A stretch of DNA of 64,000 nt from Paracidovorax citrulli (GCF_900100305.1 NZ_FNEY01000011.1:28041-92040); one strand, 5' to 3'. Shown: positions 20,340-29,579, counted from the stretch's first letter. A program made the numbers and translations. Notes: a model not told the origin generated them from the sequence alone.

Positions 20340-21266
20340 ATGGAATTGCGCCAGTTGCGCTACTTCCTGAGCGTGGCCGAGACCGAGCACCTCACGCAAT
20401 CGGCCGACGCGCTCTTCGTCACCCAGTCCACCCTGTCGCACGGCCTGCGGCAGCTGGAGGCCGAACTGGGGCTGCCCCTGTTCGACCGGCTGGGACGGGG
20501 GCTGAAGCTCTCGCAGGCAGGCATGGCCTTCCGCAGCCACGCGGCGCGTGCGCTGCAGGAACTGGAGGCCGGCCGCATGGCGCTGGCCGACATGGCAGGG
20601 CTGCAGGCGGGCACGCTCACGGTGGGCGTGATCCCCACCTTCCTGACCCACCTGGTGCCGGACGTGGTGGCCGCCTTCAGCGCGGACTACCCCGGCGTGC
20701 AGGTGGTGGTGCGCGACCTGCGCGGCGGCCCGATCGAAGAGCAGCTCATTGCCGGCCGGCTGGACGTGGGCATCTCCTTCCACCCCGCGCACCGCGAGGA
20801 GATCGAGGCCGAGCCGCTGTTCGAGGAGCGCCTGCAACTGGTGGTGCACGCGGGCCACGCGCTGGCGCGCCGCCGCACCTTGCGCACGCGCGAGCTGGCC
20901 GGCGTGCCGCTGGCGCTGCTGCCCCGGAGCTTCGCCACGCGCCGCATGATCGACGCGGCCTTCGCCCAGGCCGGCGTGGTGCCCGTGGTGCGGGTGGAGA
21001 TGGAATCGGTGGACGCGCTGCTGCACGCCTGCCGCGGCGGGCCGCTGGCCACCATCGCGGCCGAGCGCGCGGCCGGCCAGGCCGGGCCGGACATGCGCGC
21101 GATCACGCTGACCGAGCCCGCCACCGTGCGCCGCGCGGGCGTGCTGTGGCGCCGGGATGCGTCGCGCAGCGCGGCAGCGCGGGAGTTCGTGGCGCGGCTG
21201 CGGCCCATCGTGGGCGCCACGGCCACCGCTGCCCGCCGTCCGGCAGCGTGCCGGACAATGCGGTGA
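20340..21266 (+). CDS. LysR-family regulator of the cycloisomerase unit
   Basis: This 308-residue LysR protein opens MELRQLRYFLSVAETEHLTQ, the winged helix typical of the CatR/BenM-CynR group, then an effector-binding domain of normal length. I chose the ATG at 20340, with AGGAG seven bases upstream. It is divergent from the muconate-cycloisomerase-like gene, whose inducer would be the substrate or product of that enzyme. Its TGA overlaps the ATG of the following small gene. Confidence 0.93.
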   Translation: MELRQLRYFLSVAETEHLTQSADALFVTQSTLSHGLRQLEAELGLPLFDRLGRGLKLSQAGMAFRSHAARALQELEAGRMALADMAGLQAGTLTVGVIPTFLTHLVPDVVAAFSADYPGVQVVVRDLRGGPIEEQLIAGRLDVGISFHPAHREEIEAEPLFEERLQLVVHAGHALARRRTLRTRELAGVPLALLPRSFATRRMIDAAFAQAGVVPVVRVEMESVDALLHACRGGPLATIAAERAAGQAGPDMRAITLTEPATVRRAGVLWRRDASRSAAAREFVARLRPIVGATATAARRPAACRTMR

Positions 21267-21781
21267 TGAACGACTCCCCCATGCAGAAGACCGCAGAGGC
21301 ATCTCCCGATACCTCCGAAGCGCCCATCCAGGAAGCGCGCCTGTGGAGCGACGGACGCTGGACGGCCGAGGTGATCAAGAACGAAGACGACGACGGCTGG
21401 GCCGTGTCCATGACGCTGCGCGGCGAATCGGAGCCGGCGCTGGTGGGCCCGTGGACGATGGGCCGCGACAAGAAGAATCCCAAGCCGCTGGACGTGACCG
21501 CCTTCCACACGCTGGTCAAGACCGCCTCCGAAGTGCTGCGCCGCCACGAGCAGCAGTTGCATGCGCAGCTGCACAAGGAGGTGACCGTGGGTTCCGGCGC
21601 GGACCTCGTCCGGGTGGCGCTGCGCATCGTGCCGGACGAGGAATATCCGTACGCGATGCTGACGGCGCATGACGCTTCCGGCCAGCTGCTGGGCGAGGCG
21701 CGCGTGGAGGCGAACTTCAAGCTCAGCCAGGGCAGCGCGCTGGCGTGGGTCGAGAGCGATTATTCGTCGAGCGGGCGCTGA
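21266..21781 (+). CDS. Conserved hypothetical protein
   Basis: This 171-residue soluble protein has an acidic N-terminus, no signal peptide and no membrane segment. The middle reads WTMGRDKKNPKPLDVTAFHTLVKTASEVLRRHEQQL, suggesting a long helix. I recognise no family. The start overlaps the LysR stop (TGATG), implying translational coupling, but a role in the same pathway is not evident. Confidence 0.75.
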   Translation: MNDSPMQKTAEASPDTSEAPIQEARLWSDGRWTAEVIKNEDDDGWAVSMTLRGESEPALVGPWTMGRDKKNPKPLDVTAFHTLVKTASEVLRRHEQQLHAQLHKEVTVGSGADLVRVALRIVPDEEYPYAMLTAHDASGQLLGEARVEANFKLSQGSALAWVESDYSSSGR

Positions 21782-22054
21782 CGGCACCGATGCCCCAGGG
21801 TGGCAGGGCGGGCCGTAGCTGCCGGCACCGGAGTTGCGCGCGGGTCGGGAGTCCCGGGCAGCCCCTTCCGCGAATGTCCCCCGGCTTCGCCTCCTCCTTG
21901 ATTTCGCTGCAGGGGCCACCCGGTGCTCCCGACCAGTTCACCGCTCTGCCGTGCCAGACTTCGCAAAGCCGCGGCGGCGCCGGCTGCCTGCGGTGGTGGC
22001 ATGCCGCCGCCGCAGGCCACCCCGAACCCGAACCCGGGCGCGAGACGCAGCCGC
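21782..22054. other. Intergenic region without a recognised gene
   Basis: About 270 bases lie between the hypothetical gene and the convergent PACE gene. I see no supported coding region, RNA gene or convincing terminator here. Confidence 0.5.
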
Positions 22055-22519
22055 TCAGTGGCGCGCCGAGGCCGGCAGGCCGAACACGCGGTCGAACACC
22101 CAGTTGAAGACGAAGGTGTAGCCCAGGAAGAACAGCAGCAGGCCCATGTCCATCACGAAGGCTTCCCACAGCCCGATGCCGAACCACCAGGCCAGCACGG
22201 GCACGAGGACCATCGCCAGGCCGCCCTCGAAGCCGATCGCGTGCGCCACGCGCCGCGCCATGCTGCGCCCGCGCACTGCCTGGCGAGATTCCCAGCGCTC
22301 GAACGCCCAGTTGAACGCCACGTTCCACACGATGGCGATGCCCGAGGCGATCGCGGCCACGGCGCCCGAATGGCCCGCGCCCTGGCCGGTGGCCCACATC
22401 ATCCCGAACGTGGCGAACGCGATGGCGATGAGTTCGTAGAGCGTGACATAGACCACGCGGCGCAGGGGGCCCTGCAGGCCGGAGGAACGGGCAACGGAAG
22501 GGGCGGAAGTGGACAGCAT
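22055..22519 (-). CDS. PACE-family antimicrobial efflux transporter
   Basis: This 154-residue protein has four predicted membrane helices arranged as two tandem bacterial transmembrane-pair domains. The hallmark of the second repeat, RxxHAxxFE, is seen as RRVAHAIGFE (90-98), and the first carries a matching Glu at 29 in YVTLYE. WN-x-x-FN motifs follow each (65-70 and near 138). The family (AceI type) exports chlorhexidine and other biocides or polyamines by proton antiport. The adjacent divergent LysR gene mirrors the aceI-aceR layout. Confidence 0.9.
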   Translation of the reverse strand: MLSTSAPSVARSSGLQGPLRRVVYVTLYELIAIAFATFGMMWATGQGAGHSGAVAAIASGIAIVWNVAFNWAFERWESRQAVRGRSMARRVAHAIGFEGGLAMVLVPVLAWWFGIGLWEAFVMDMGLLLFFLGYTFVFNWVFDRVFGLPASARH

Positions 22520-22542
22520 GCGGGCCACTTTATGTTCCAGAG

Positions 22543-22561
22543 GCTGATATATAAAGTCAGC
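22543..22561. promoter_or_regulatory. Inverted repeat in the PACE/LysR divergent promoter
   Basis: GCTGA and TCAGC flank a nine-base AT-rich centre (TATATAAAG), 24 bases before the PACE start and 31 bases before the LysR start. It is a candidate LysR binding site. Confidence 0.5.
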
Positions 22562-22591
22562 TTCTTTCAGTTTTTCTGATACATCGGAGCC

Positions 22592-23569
22592 ATGGCGTTT
22601 TCTTCCGACAGCGTGAATGTGTTCCTCGCCGTGCTGGACCACGGCTCTTTCTCCGCCGCGGCGCGGGCACTTTCGCGCGTGCCCTCGGCCGTCAGCATGA
22701 CCATCGCCCACCTGGAGGCGGAGCTGGACGTGCGGCTCTTCGATCGCGGTGGACGCGAGCCGCAGCCCACGGCCGCCGCGCGGGCCCTGGAGCCGCAGGC
22801 GCGGCTGCTGGCCGCGCAGCTGCGGCAGCTCAATGCGCAGGCCCTGGCGCTCACGCAGGGACTGGAAGAGCGCCTGACCATCGCCATCGCACCCGAGCTG
22901 CTCACCGGCCCCTGGACCGATGCGCTGGCCGCGCTGACCGCGGAATATCCCCAACTGCAGGCGGAAGTGCTGGCCGCCCCGCAGGCCGACGCCATGGCTT
23001 TGCTGCACGCCGGCCGGGCGCAGCTGGCGCTGGTGTTCGAGCGGTCCAGCCTGGACGGGCGCGAGGGCTTCCAGGAAGTGGGCAGTGAAACGCTGGTGGC
23101 GGTCATCGCGCCGCAGCACCCCGTGATGCAGGCCGCCGCGGGCGCACCGCTCAGCGAGGCCCACCTGACCACCACGCGCCAGATCGTCGTGGCCGGGCGC
23201 GACCTGGCCCAGACCGATCCGCGCTTCGTCTTCGCGCGCCACCACTGGCGCACCGACAACCACCTGGCCGCGCTCCGCCTGATCGAGGCCGGGCTGGGCT
23301 GGGGCTGGCAGCCGCGCGAACTGGTGGAGCCCGGCATCCAGGCCGGCACGCTGATGGAAATGCCGTTCGACAACCTCAGCAACGGCGTGGAGCTGTGGGT
23401 GGACGTGGTGTGGTCCAAGGAGCGGCCGCAGGGCCTGGGCGCACGGCGCTTCGTGGAGTGGTTGCGGCAGGCCGCGCAGGCCCCCGCGGGCCGCGGCGGT
23501 GGAGGTGGAGGTGGTACCGGTTTGCAGAAATTACATCCGGCAAAACAAAGGCACGGACCAGCACCCTAG
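22592..23569 (+). CDS. LysR-family regulator next to the PACE pump
   Basis: This 325-residue LysR protein opens FSSDSVNVFLAVLDHGSFSAAARALSR and contains VPSAVSMTIAHLEAEL. The effector domain is normal, followed by an unusual tail with eight consecutive Gly residues encoded by a GGT/GGA run at about 23497-23516, prone to slippage. Divergence from the PACE gene suggests an AceR-like activator responding to exported substrates. Confidence 0.9.
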   Translation: MAFSSDSVNVFLAVLDHGSFSAAARALSRVPSAVSMTIAHLEAELDVRLFDRGGREPQPTAAARALEPQARLLAAQLRQLNAQALALTQGLEERLTIAIAPELLTGPWTDALAALTAEYPQLQAEVLAAPQADAMALLHAGRAQLALVFERSSLDGREGFQEVGSETLVAVIAPQHPVMQAAAGAPLSEAHLTTTRQIVVAGRDLAQTDPRFVFARHHWRTDNHLAALRLIEAGLGWGWQPRELVEPGIQAGTLMEMPFDNLSNGVELWVDVVWSKERPQGLGARRFVEWLRQAAQAPAGRGGGGGGGTGLQKLHPAKQRHGPAP

Positions 23570-23599
23570 ACTGGGGCGTTTCCATTCCACGGATGGGTC

Positions 23600-24154
23600 A
23601 TGCCTGCGCCGCAGAAAATCAACTACCACCATACAGGCCCCTATGACCGGGTCGTTTTCCAGGAGGAGTTCACCCGCCAGTTCGGCACCAGCGGCGGGTA
23701 CAACGCAGCAGCCATTCCCGACATGCTGACCCTGCTCGGCATGATCGAACGCGACACGAACATCAACGACGTGCGCCAGGCCGCCTACATGCTCGCCACC
23801 GTGATGTGGGAGACCACGTCGCCGGTCACGGTCACCAAGGTGGCGACCCACAAGAAAGGGCAGCCGCTGCCGGACAAGAACCGGCAGCCCGTCGTCCTCA
23901 AGCAGAAGAATTGGCTGATGACCATGGCACCCGTGGCCGAGATCGGCCACGGCAAGGGGCGGCAGTACCACGAGCCCGTCAAGGTCAAGCTGCTGCCGGA
24001 TGGCGGGGCGCGCATCACCGGGCAGGACGGCGACCAGTTCTCGGTCACGGCGGCCGGGGACGTCTCCCCGCTCACCAAGGGTGCCAAGATGGGGACCAGG
24101 GACGGCGGTGCCGCCACCACGTCCACACCCACACCAGCCACCGCCACGCCATGA
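23600..24154 (+). CDS. Putative peptidoglycan hydrolase (phage lysozyme/GH19-like)
   Basis: This 184-residue protein lacks a signal peptide. The N-terminal 90 residues resemble phage endolysin or GH19-like lysozyme domains: a helix with RQAAYMLATVMWETTSP supplies a candidate catalytic Glu71, followed by MAPVAEIGHGKGRQYHEP, as in phage lysozymes with the GRGKGRxYG motif. The C-terminus is Thr/Pro-rich. The next gene starts within its stop codon (ATGA) and encodes a small secreted DUF4087-like protein, giving an effector/immunity-like layout. The identification is by remembered pattern and is moderate. Confidence 0.6.
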   Translation: MPAPQKINYHHTGPYDRVVFQEEFTRQFGTSGGYNAAAIPDMLTLLGMIERDTNINDVRQAAYMLATVMWETTSPVTVTKVATHKKGQPLPDKNRQPVVLKQKNWLMTMAPVAEIGHGKGRQYHEPVKVKLLPDGGARITGQDGDQFSVTAAGDVSPLTKGAKMGTRDGGAATTSTPTPATATP

Positions 24155-24576
24155 CACGCTGCAATCCCCCGACGACCCTGCGCGGCCCGGTGACGGCCCG
24201 CGTCCTCCATGCCCTGCTGTGGCTGGGTGCCTGCCAGATCGCCACCGCCGCGATGCCGCCCGATACGACCACGCGCTGCGGCTGGTTCGACAACCCGACG
24301 CCGGGCAACGCGACCCTGGCGGACAAGGACGGGGAATGGACCATCGGCATGCAGGGAGGCCACCAGGCCGAAGGCGACTGGCCGACGTTTCCCAAGGCGC
24401 GCTGGGTGGCGACCGGCGCCGGCAGCGCGGGCTACGGCTGCGCCTGCCTGAAACTGAGCGCCCGCGCCGATACGCGGGAAGTGACCCACATTTTCTCGGC
24501 ACGTGCGCAGCCCCTGTCGGTCTGCCGCAAGGACAAGGCGCTGACGGGCAAGGAACCCGAGAACCCCCTCAAGTGA
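24151..24576 (+). CDS. Secreted DUF4087-like protein, possible immunity partner
   Basis: This 141-residue protein has an N-terminal signal peptide (cleavage near IATAA). The mature part begins TTRCGWFDNPTPGNATL and contains a Cys-rich YGCACLKLSARAD stretch. The CGWxxNPTP opening is typical of DUF4087, a family of small periplasmic proteins. It overlaps the upstream lysozyme-like gene by four bases. A cytoplasmically made hydrolase paired with a periplasmic partner is how peptidoglycan-targeting type VI effectors and their immunity proteins are often arranged, but no T6SS gene is in the window. Confidence 0.6.
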   Translation: MTRCNPPTTLRGPVTARVLHALLWLGACQIATAAMPPDTTTRCGWFDNPTPGNATLADKDGEWTIGMQGGHQAEGDWPTFPKARWVATGAGSAGYGCACLKLSARADTREVTHIFSARAQPLSVCRKDKALTGKEPENPLK

Positions 24577-24627
24577 GTCCGGCGGCCCGGGCGTGCAGCC
24601 CCGGGGCAGCGTCGCGGTAATGCGACA

Positions 24628-24647
24628 GAGAATGAGAGTGGTTCTCA
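24628..24647 (+). promoter_or_regulatory. Fur box upstream of the TonB receptor
   Basis: GAGAATGAGAGTGGTTCTCA matches the 19-bp Fur consensus at 13 of 19 positions, with an inverted GAGAA...TTCTC core. It lies about 115 bases before the receptor start, so the receptor should be iron-repressed. Confidence 0.7.
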
Positions 24648-24761
24648 ACTTGATGTTACAGTTCGGCGCCTTCAAGGCCGAGCCGCGCACCGTTGCGCGC
24701 TGATCCGCTCCGTCCTTTCTCGTCACTTCCCGCGCCGGAGCTCCCTCCGGCCCTGCTGCAC

Positions 24762-26957
24762 ATGCCCGCTTTCTCGTCGCTTTCCACACCGGCCGCCGTG
24801 GCCGCGGCCAATTCGCGCCCCGCCATGCCCCGCCGCGCCCCGCTGGCGCGGGCCGTGCTGGCACTCGCCGCCAGCCTTTCCGCCCAGCACGTGGCCCACG
24901 CGCAGGAGGCCGCCACGGCCCCTGCGGCCCCCACCGCCACGCTGCAGGAAGTGCGCGTGCAGGATGCCACCGACGGCTCCGGCTACCAGGGCGCGCAGCG
25001 CCAGACCGCGGCCACGCGCACCGACACGCCCCTGATCGAGACGCCGCAGGCCGTGCGCGTGGTGCCGCGCCAGTTGATCGAAGACCTGGGGGCCAGGCGC
25101 CTGGCCGATACGGTGGACTTCGTGAGCGGCGTGACCCGCATGAACGACTTCGGCGGTACCTGGGACAACTATGCGATCCGCGGCTTCAGCAACACCGAAG
25201 GCGGCTCGCTGCTGAACGGCTTCGCCTCCGGCCGCGGCTACGGCCCGCAACGCGACGCGGCCACCATCGAGCGGGTGGAGTTCCTCAAGGGCCCGGCCGC
25301 CGCGCTCTACGGCAGCAGCGAGCCCGGCGGCACGCTCAACGTGGTCACCAAGAAGCCGCAGTTCACCGCCGCGCGCACCGCCGGCCTGCAGATCGGCACG
25401 CTGGGCATGCGCCGCGCCACGCTGGACCTGACCGGCCCGGCCACGCAGAACCTGGCCTACCGGCTGAACGTGGCGGCCGAGGACGGCGCCAGCCGCACGG
25501 GCCTCGTGGACAACCGCAAGTACGTGGTCGCCCCCGCCTTCGCCTGGACGCTGGGCGCCGATACGGTGCTGCAGTACGAGGCGGAGATCATCCGCATCCG
25601 CACCCCGCTGGACCGGGGCGTGGTGCAGGTGAACGGCAACGCCCTGGCCCTGCCCGCCGACCGCTTCCTGCAGGAGCCCGACCGCGGCAACCTGCACGTG
25701 AACGGCGACACGCACCAGGTCACGCTGGACCACGACCTGGGCGGCGGCTGGCGCACGCGCCTGGGCGGCACTTATCGCGAAACCGAGTTCCACGGCAATG
25801 CCGTGGACTTCGGCACGGGCCAGATCGGGCTGCTCGCGGCCAACGGCCGCACGCTGTCGCGCACCGACAGCTGGCGCACCCTGCCCTCGCGCGACGTGTC
25901 GGTGCAGGCCGAGCTGGAAGGCAAGTTCAGCACCGGCAGCCTGCGCCACACCGTGCTGGCCGGCCTGGAGTCCTGGCGCCTCTACATGGGGCAGGACATC
26001 CGCTATTCCGCGCAGAAATACCCGATCGACATCTACGATCCGGTCTATGGCACCGTGCCGCGCGGCCCGCTGGTGCAGGGCTACCTGCAGGACGACCGCC
26101 TGCGCGCCACCGGCCTGTTCCTGCAGGACCAGATCGACCTGACGCCGCGCTGGAAGCTGATGGCCGGCCTGCGCTTCGACCGCTTCCACGAGGATTTCGT
26201 CAACTGGATGACGAATGCGCGCCAGAACCAGCAGCATTCCTCGGCCACGCCGCGCGTGGGCCTGAGCTACATGGTGACGCCGGACAGCTCGGTGTACGTG
26301 TCCTACGGCCGTTCGTTCCGGCCCAATGCCGGCACCGACGCCGCAGGCAATTCCTTCGATCCGCAGGAGGGCAAGGCCTGGGAGGCCGGCGCCAAGTGGC
26401 AATCGCCCGACCAGCGCCTGAACGCCTCGATGGCCGTGTTCGACATCCGCAAGACCAACGTGCTCACGCGCGACCCCGCCAACGGCAATTTCAGCGTGGC
26501 GGCGGGCGAAGTGCGCAGCCGCGGCATCGAGGCCGACGTGGCGGGCAAGCTGGACGCGCACTGGCGCCTGACGGCCAATGCCGCCTTCACCGACACCGAG
26601 GTGCTGCGCGACAACAATCCTGCCCTCGTGGGCAAGCGCCTGCTGGGCGTCCCGCGCGTGAGCGCCGGCCTGTTCGCCATCCGCGAAGACCGCCTGGCCT
26701 CGGGCGGACGCTACGGCGTGGGCGCGGGCCTGGTGCACGTGGGCGAGCGCACCGGCACCGCCACCGACACCTACCGGCTGCCCGCCTACACCACGGCACG
26801 CCTCACGGGCTACTGGCAGATCGACCCGCGCACCCGGCTCACGCTGGACATCCACAACCTGTTCGACAAGCACTACGCCGCCGCCTCGTGGAACGCGATC
26901 GCGGTCATCCCGGGCATGGGGCGGCAGGTGGTGGCGGGGGTGCAGGTCAAGTTCTGA
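24762..26957 (+). CDS. TonB-dependent siderophore receptor
   Basis: This 731-residue outer-membrane receptor has a signal peptide ending near HVAHAQ. The plug domain contains DTPLIETPQAVRVVPRQLIEDLG and the conserved IERVEFLKGPAAALYGSSEPGG motif. The 22-strand barrel ends in a C-terminal aromatic (KF), with the LTLDIHNLFDKHY motif typical of ferric-siderophore receptors. The start is uncertain: ATG 24762, or ATG 24825 nearer the signal core. A Fur box lies upstream. No siderophore synthesis genes are adjacent, so it probably takes up xenosiderophores. Confidence 0.93.
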   Translation: MPAFSSLSTPAAVAAANSRPAMPRRAPLARAVLALAASLSAQHVAHAQEAATAPAAPTATLQEVRVQDATDGSGYQGAQRQTAATRTDTPLIETPQAVRVVPRQLIEDLGARRLADTVDFVSGVTRMNDFGGTWDNYAIRGFSNTEGGSLLNGFASGRGYGPQRDAATIERVEFLKGPAAALYGSSEPGGTLNVVTKKPQFTAARTAGLQIGTLGMRRATLDLTGPATQNLAYRLNVAAEDGASRTGLVDNRKYVVAPAFAWTLGADTVLQYEAEIIRIRTPLDRGVVQVNGNALALPADRFLQEPDRGNLHVNGDTHQVTLDHDLGGGWRTRLGGTYRETEFHGNAVDFGTGQIGLLAANGRTLSRTDSWRTLPSRDVSVQAELEGKFSTGSLRHTVLAGLESWRLYMGQDIRYSAQKYPIDIYDPVYGTVPRGPLVQGYLQDDRLRATGLFLQDQIDLTPRWKLMAGLRFDRFHEDFVNWMTNARQNQQHSSATPRVGLSYMVTPDSSVYVSYGRSFRPNAGTDAAGNSFDPQEGKAWEAGAKWQSPDQRLNASMAVFDIRKTNVLTRDPANGNFSVAAGEVRSRGIEADVAGKLDAHWRLTANAAFTDTEVLRDNNPALVGKRLLGVPRVSAGLFAIREDRLASGGRYGVGAGLVHVGERTGTATDTYRLPAYTTARLTGYWQIDPRTRLTLDIHNLFDKHYAAASWNAIAVIPGMGRQVVAGVQVKF

Positions 26958-27063
26958 GCCCCAGGCAGCCTGCAGGGCGGCCGTCCCAGGCGGCGCCGGT
27001 GGGGGCCCTGCGCGCGATGCGCGGTAACCTTGCCGGCGTACGACGCGAACGGAAGGCTTGCAC

Positions 27064-28542
27064 ATGGGCTTGGCGATGGGTTGGGACGAATGGGCCGCGC
27101 ACGACGCGGTGGGGCTGGCCGGACTGGTGCGCCAGGGCGAGGTGACACCCGTCGAACTGGCCGCCCAGGCGGCGGCCGGCGTGGCGAAGGTCAATCCCGC
27201 CCTGAGCGCGGTGGTCGAGGTCTTCGCCGATGCGGTGGCCGATCCGCAGCAGGCCGGCATGCAGGCCGGCGGCCCGCTGGCCGGCGTACCCTTCTTCATG
27301 AAGGACCTCGGCCCCACCCTGGCCGGGCGGCTGCAGGAACAGGGCTCGCTCTTCATGCGCGGCCACCGCCCCACCGAAGACGCCTGGCTCGCGCAGCAGA
27401 TGCGCCGCGCGGGCCTGAACCTGATGGGCCGCACCACCACCCCGGAATTCGGCGTGTGCAGCTCGGCCGAGAACCCGGCCGTCTATGTCACGCGGAACCC
27501 CTGGAACACCGGCTACACCACCTGCGGCTCGTCCGCCGGCACGGCGGCCATCGTGGCGGCGGGCGTGGTGCCGATGTCGCATGCCACCGACGGCGGCGGC
27601 TCCATCCGCATCCCCGCGGGCTTCAACGGCAACATCGGCCTCAAGCCTTCGCGCGGCGTGTTCTCCATCGCGCCCCATGCCTCGGACATCACGGGCTACG
27701 TCTCCACCCAGGGCTGCCACAGCCGCACGGTGCGCGACACGGCGGCCTTCGTCGATGCCTGCCGCGGCGGCGCGCCGGGCGAGTTCATGCCCTACTGGAC
27801 GGCGCCCGAGCCCTACACGGAACTGATCCGGCGCGACCCGGCCCGGCTGCGCATCGCCCTCTCGCACGAATGGGGCGACTACCGCGCCACGCCCGCCATC
27901 GTGGCGGAACTGGAAAAGGCGGGCCGCTTCCTCGAAGGCCTGGGCCACCAGGTGGAGTGGGCGCTGCCGCAGGTGGACCTGCGCGCCGCCTTCCGCGCCC
28001 AGACCACCTGCTACATCAGCAACTTCGCCCAGGTCATCAACGGCCTGCTGGAGCGGCGCGGCCTGGAGCGCCTGCCCGCCGACCTGATCGAGCCCATCAA
28101 CATCCGCATCTGGGAGGCGGGCCGCGGACTGCCCTACGCCGAGCGCCACCGCATGCAGGCCGTGTTCAACACCACGGCGCGCGGCTTCGGCGCGTTCTTC
28201 GAGGACTGGGACATCCTCCTCACGCCCATCACCGCGCGGCCCACGCCGCCCGTGGGCACCACCGAATACCTCACCACCAGCGGCAACCCCGACGTGCTGG
28301 ACTGGTTCGACAACCTCTGGCGGTTCTTCGCGTACACGCCGCTGTCCAACCTCTGCGGCATCCCGGCCATCTCGCTGCCCATGGGCACGCAGGACCACGG
28401 CCTGCCCTTCGGCATCCACGCCCAGGCGCGGCAGGGCCACGACGGCCTGCTGCTGCAGCTGGCAGCGCAGATCGAGCGCGCGCTGGACGGGCGCTGGAAC
28501 GGTGGCCGGCGGCCAGGGGTGCACGTGGCGCAGCCGCAGTAA
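27064..28542 (+). CDS. Amidase signature enzyme
   Basis: This 492-residue hydrolase has the amidase-signature Ser-cisSer-Lys triad region: the Lys in PFFMKDLGPT near the N-terminus, then TCGSSAGTAAIVAAGVVPMS and DGGGSIRIPAGFNG with the nucleophile Ser. The sequence resembles 6-aminohexanoate cyclic-dimer hydrolase-like amidases, so it may cleave amides or lactams, but the substrate is not evident. I chose the ATG at 27064 over a TTG two codons upstream. It stands alone. Confidence 0.92.
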   Translation: MGLAMGWDEWAAHDAVGLAGLVRQGEVTPVELAAQAAAGVAKVNPALSAVVEVFADAVADPQQAGMQAGGPLAGVPFFMKDLGPTLAGRLQEQGSLFMRGHRPTEDAWLAQQMRRAGLNLMGRTTTPEFGVCSSAENPAVYVTRNPWNTGYTTCGSSAGTAAIVAAGVVPMSHATDGGGSIRIPAGFNGNIGLKPSRGVFSIAPHASDITGYVSTQGCHSRTVRDTAAFVDACRGGAPGEFMPYWTAPEPYTELIRRDPARLRIALSHEWGDYRATPAIVAELEKAGRFLEGLGHQVEWALPQVDLRAAFRAQTTCYISNFAQVINGLLERRGLERLPADLIEPINIRIWEAGRGLPYAERHRMQAVFNTTARGFGAFFEDWDILLTPITARPTPPVGTTEYLTTSGNPDVLDWFDNLWRFFAYTPLSNLCGIPAISLPMGTQDHGLPFGIHAQARQGHDGLLLQLAAQIERALDGRWNGGRRPGVHVAQPQ

Positions 28543-28638
28543 CGGCAGGGAAGCACAGCCCGGCAGTGGCGCGTTTTCCCACGGCAGGGCACGCGGGGAG
28601 CGGGGTACAGTGGCCCATCGCCCAGGAGACACCCACCG

Positions 28639-29526
28639 ATGGAATTCGCCCCGCCCTTCTCCCGCATCGACCCCGCCCTGGCCCGCCAATGGGCCGGCTG
28701 GCAGCCGAAGGAGTTCGCCAGCCTCCCCGCCCTCCGCAAGGGCCTGCCCGCCCCACTGCCCCTGGAGCGCTTCGACCCCGGCGCCAAGCCGTTTTCCTCC
28801 GGCGAGAAAGCCATGGACAAGGCCGCCGTGGAGGCCCTGGCCGAAGAGCTGGACGGCCTGCAGAACCTGTTCTACGCCGACCGCCGCTACAAGCTGCTGG
28901 TGCTGCTGCAGGGCACCGACACCTCGGGCAAGGACGGCACCGTCCGCGGCGTGTTCGGCCGCATGAGCGCCCTGGGCGTGCGCGCCGTGGGCTGGAAGGC
29001 CCCCACCGAGGCCGAGCGCGCGCACGACTACCTCTGGCGCATCCACGCCCAGGTGCCGGCGGCCGGCGAGACCGTGGTCTTCAACCGCAGCCACTACGAG
29101 GACGTGCTGGTGCCCGTGGTGCAGGGCTGGATCACGCCGGAGCAGCACGCCCAGCGCCTGGCGCACATCAACGACTTCGAGCGCATGCTGGCCGAGACCG
29201 GCACGGTGATCGTCAAGTTCATGCTGCACATCAGCAAGGAAGAGCAGCGCGAACGCCTGCAGGCCCGGCTGGACGACCCGGCCAAGCACTGGAAATTCGA
29301 GATGGGCGACATCGCGGCCCGCAGGCAGTGGGACGACTACCAGCGCGCCTACGCCACGCTGCTGGCCGCCACGCACACGCCCTGGGCGCCATGGACCATC
29401 GTGCCGGCCGACTCCAAGACCCACCGCAACCTGATGATCGCCACCGTGCTGCGCGAGGTGCTGCGCAAGCTCGACCTGCGCTATCCCGCGGGCGATCCGG
29501 CGCTGGCGCGTTTCACGATCGAATGA
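28639..29526 (+). CDS. Polyphosphate kinase 2 family protein
   Basis: This 295-residue PPK2 enzyme has Walker A-like VLLQGTDTSGKDG, followed by the lid and the VFNRSHYEDVLVP Walker B segment. These enzymes transfer phosphate between polyphosphate and nucleoside di- or monophosphates. The single-domain length suggests class I or III. CAGGAGA lies about 10 bases before the ATG. It may act in nucleotide energy balance. No ppk1 neighbour is present. Confidence 0.93.
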   Translation: MEFAPPFSRIDPALARQWAGWQPKEFASLPALRKGLPAPLPLERFDPGAKPFSSGEKAMDKAAVEALAEELDGLQNLFYADRRYKLLVLLQGTDTSGKDGTVRGVFGRMSALGVRAVGWKAPTEAERAHDYLWRIHAQVPAAGETVVFNRSHYEDVLVPVVQGWITPEQHAQRLAHINDFERMLAETGTVIVKFMLHISKEEQRERLQARLDDPAKHWKFEMGDIAARRQWDDYQRAYATLLAATHTPWAPWTIVPADSKTHRNLMIATVLREVLRKLDLRYPAGDPALARFTIE

Positions 29527-29579
29527 TTCGGCCGCCATGCAGGCTGCGCCGGGAACGGTCAGGCAAGGAGCAACCGGAA

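Noticed and set aside
17775-21302. A 1175-codon minus-strand open frame spanning several genes
   Set aside because: It crosses the Bug receptor, cycloisomerase and LysR genes in other frames and has no recognisable domain; the genes inside are better supported.
24723-27440. A 905-codon minus-strand open frame opposite the TonB receptor
   Set aside because: No family motif; the plus strand encodes a full siderophore receptor.
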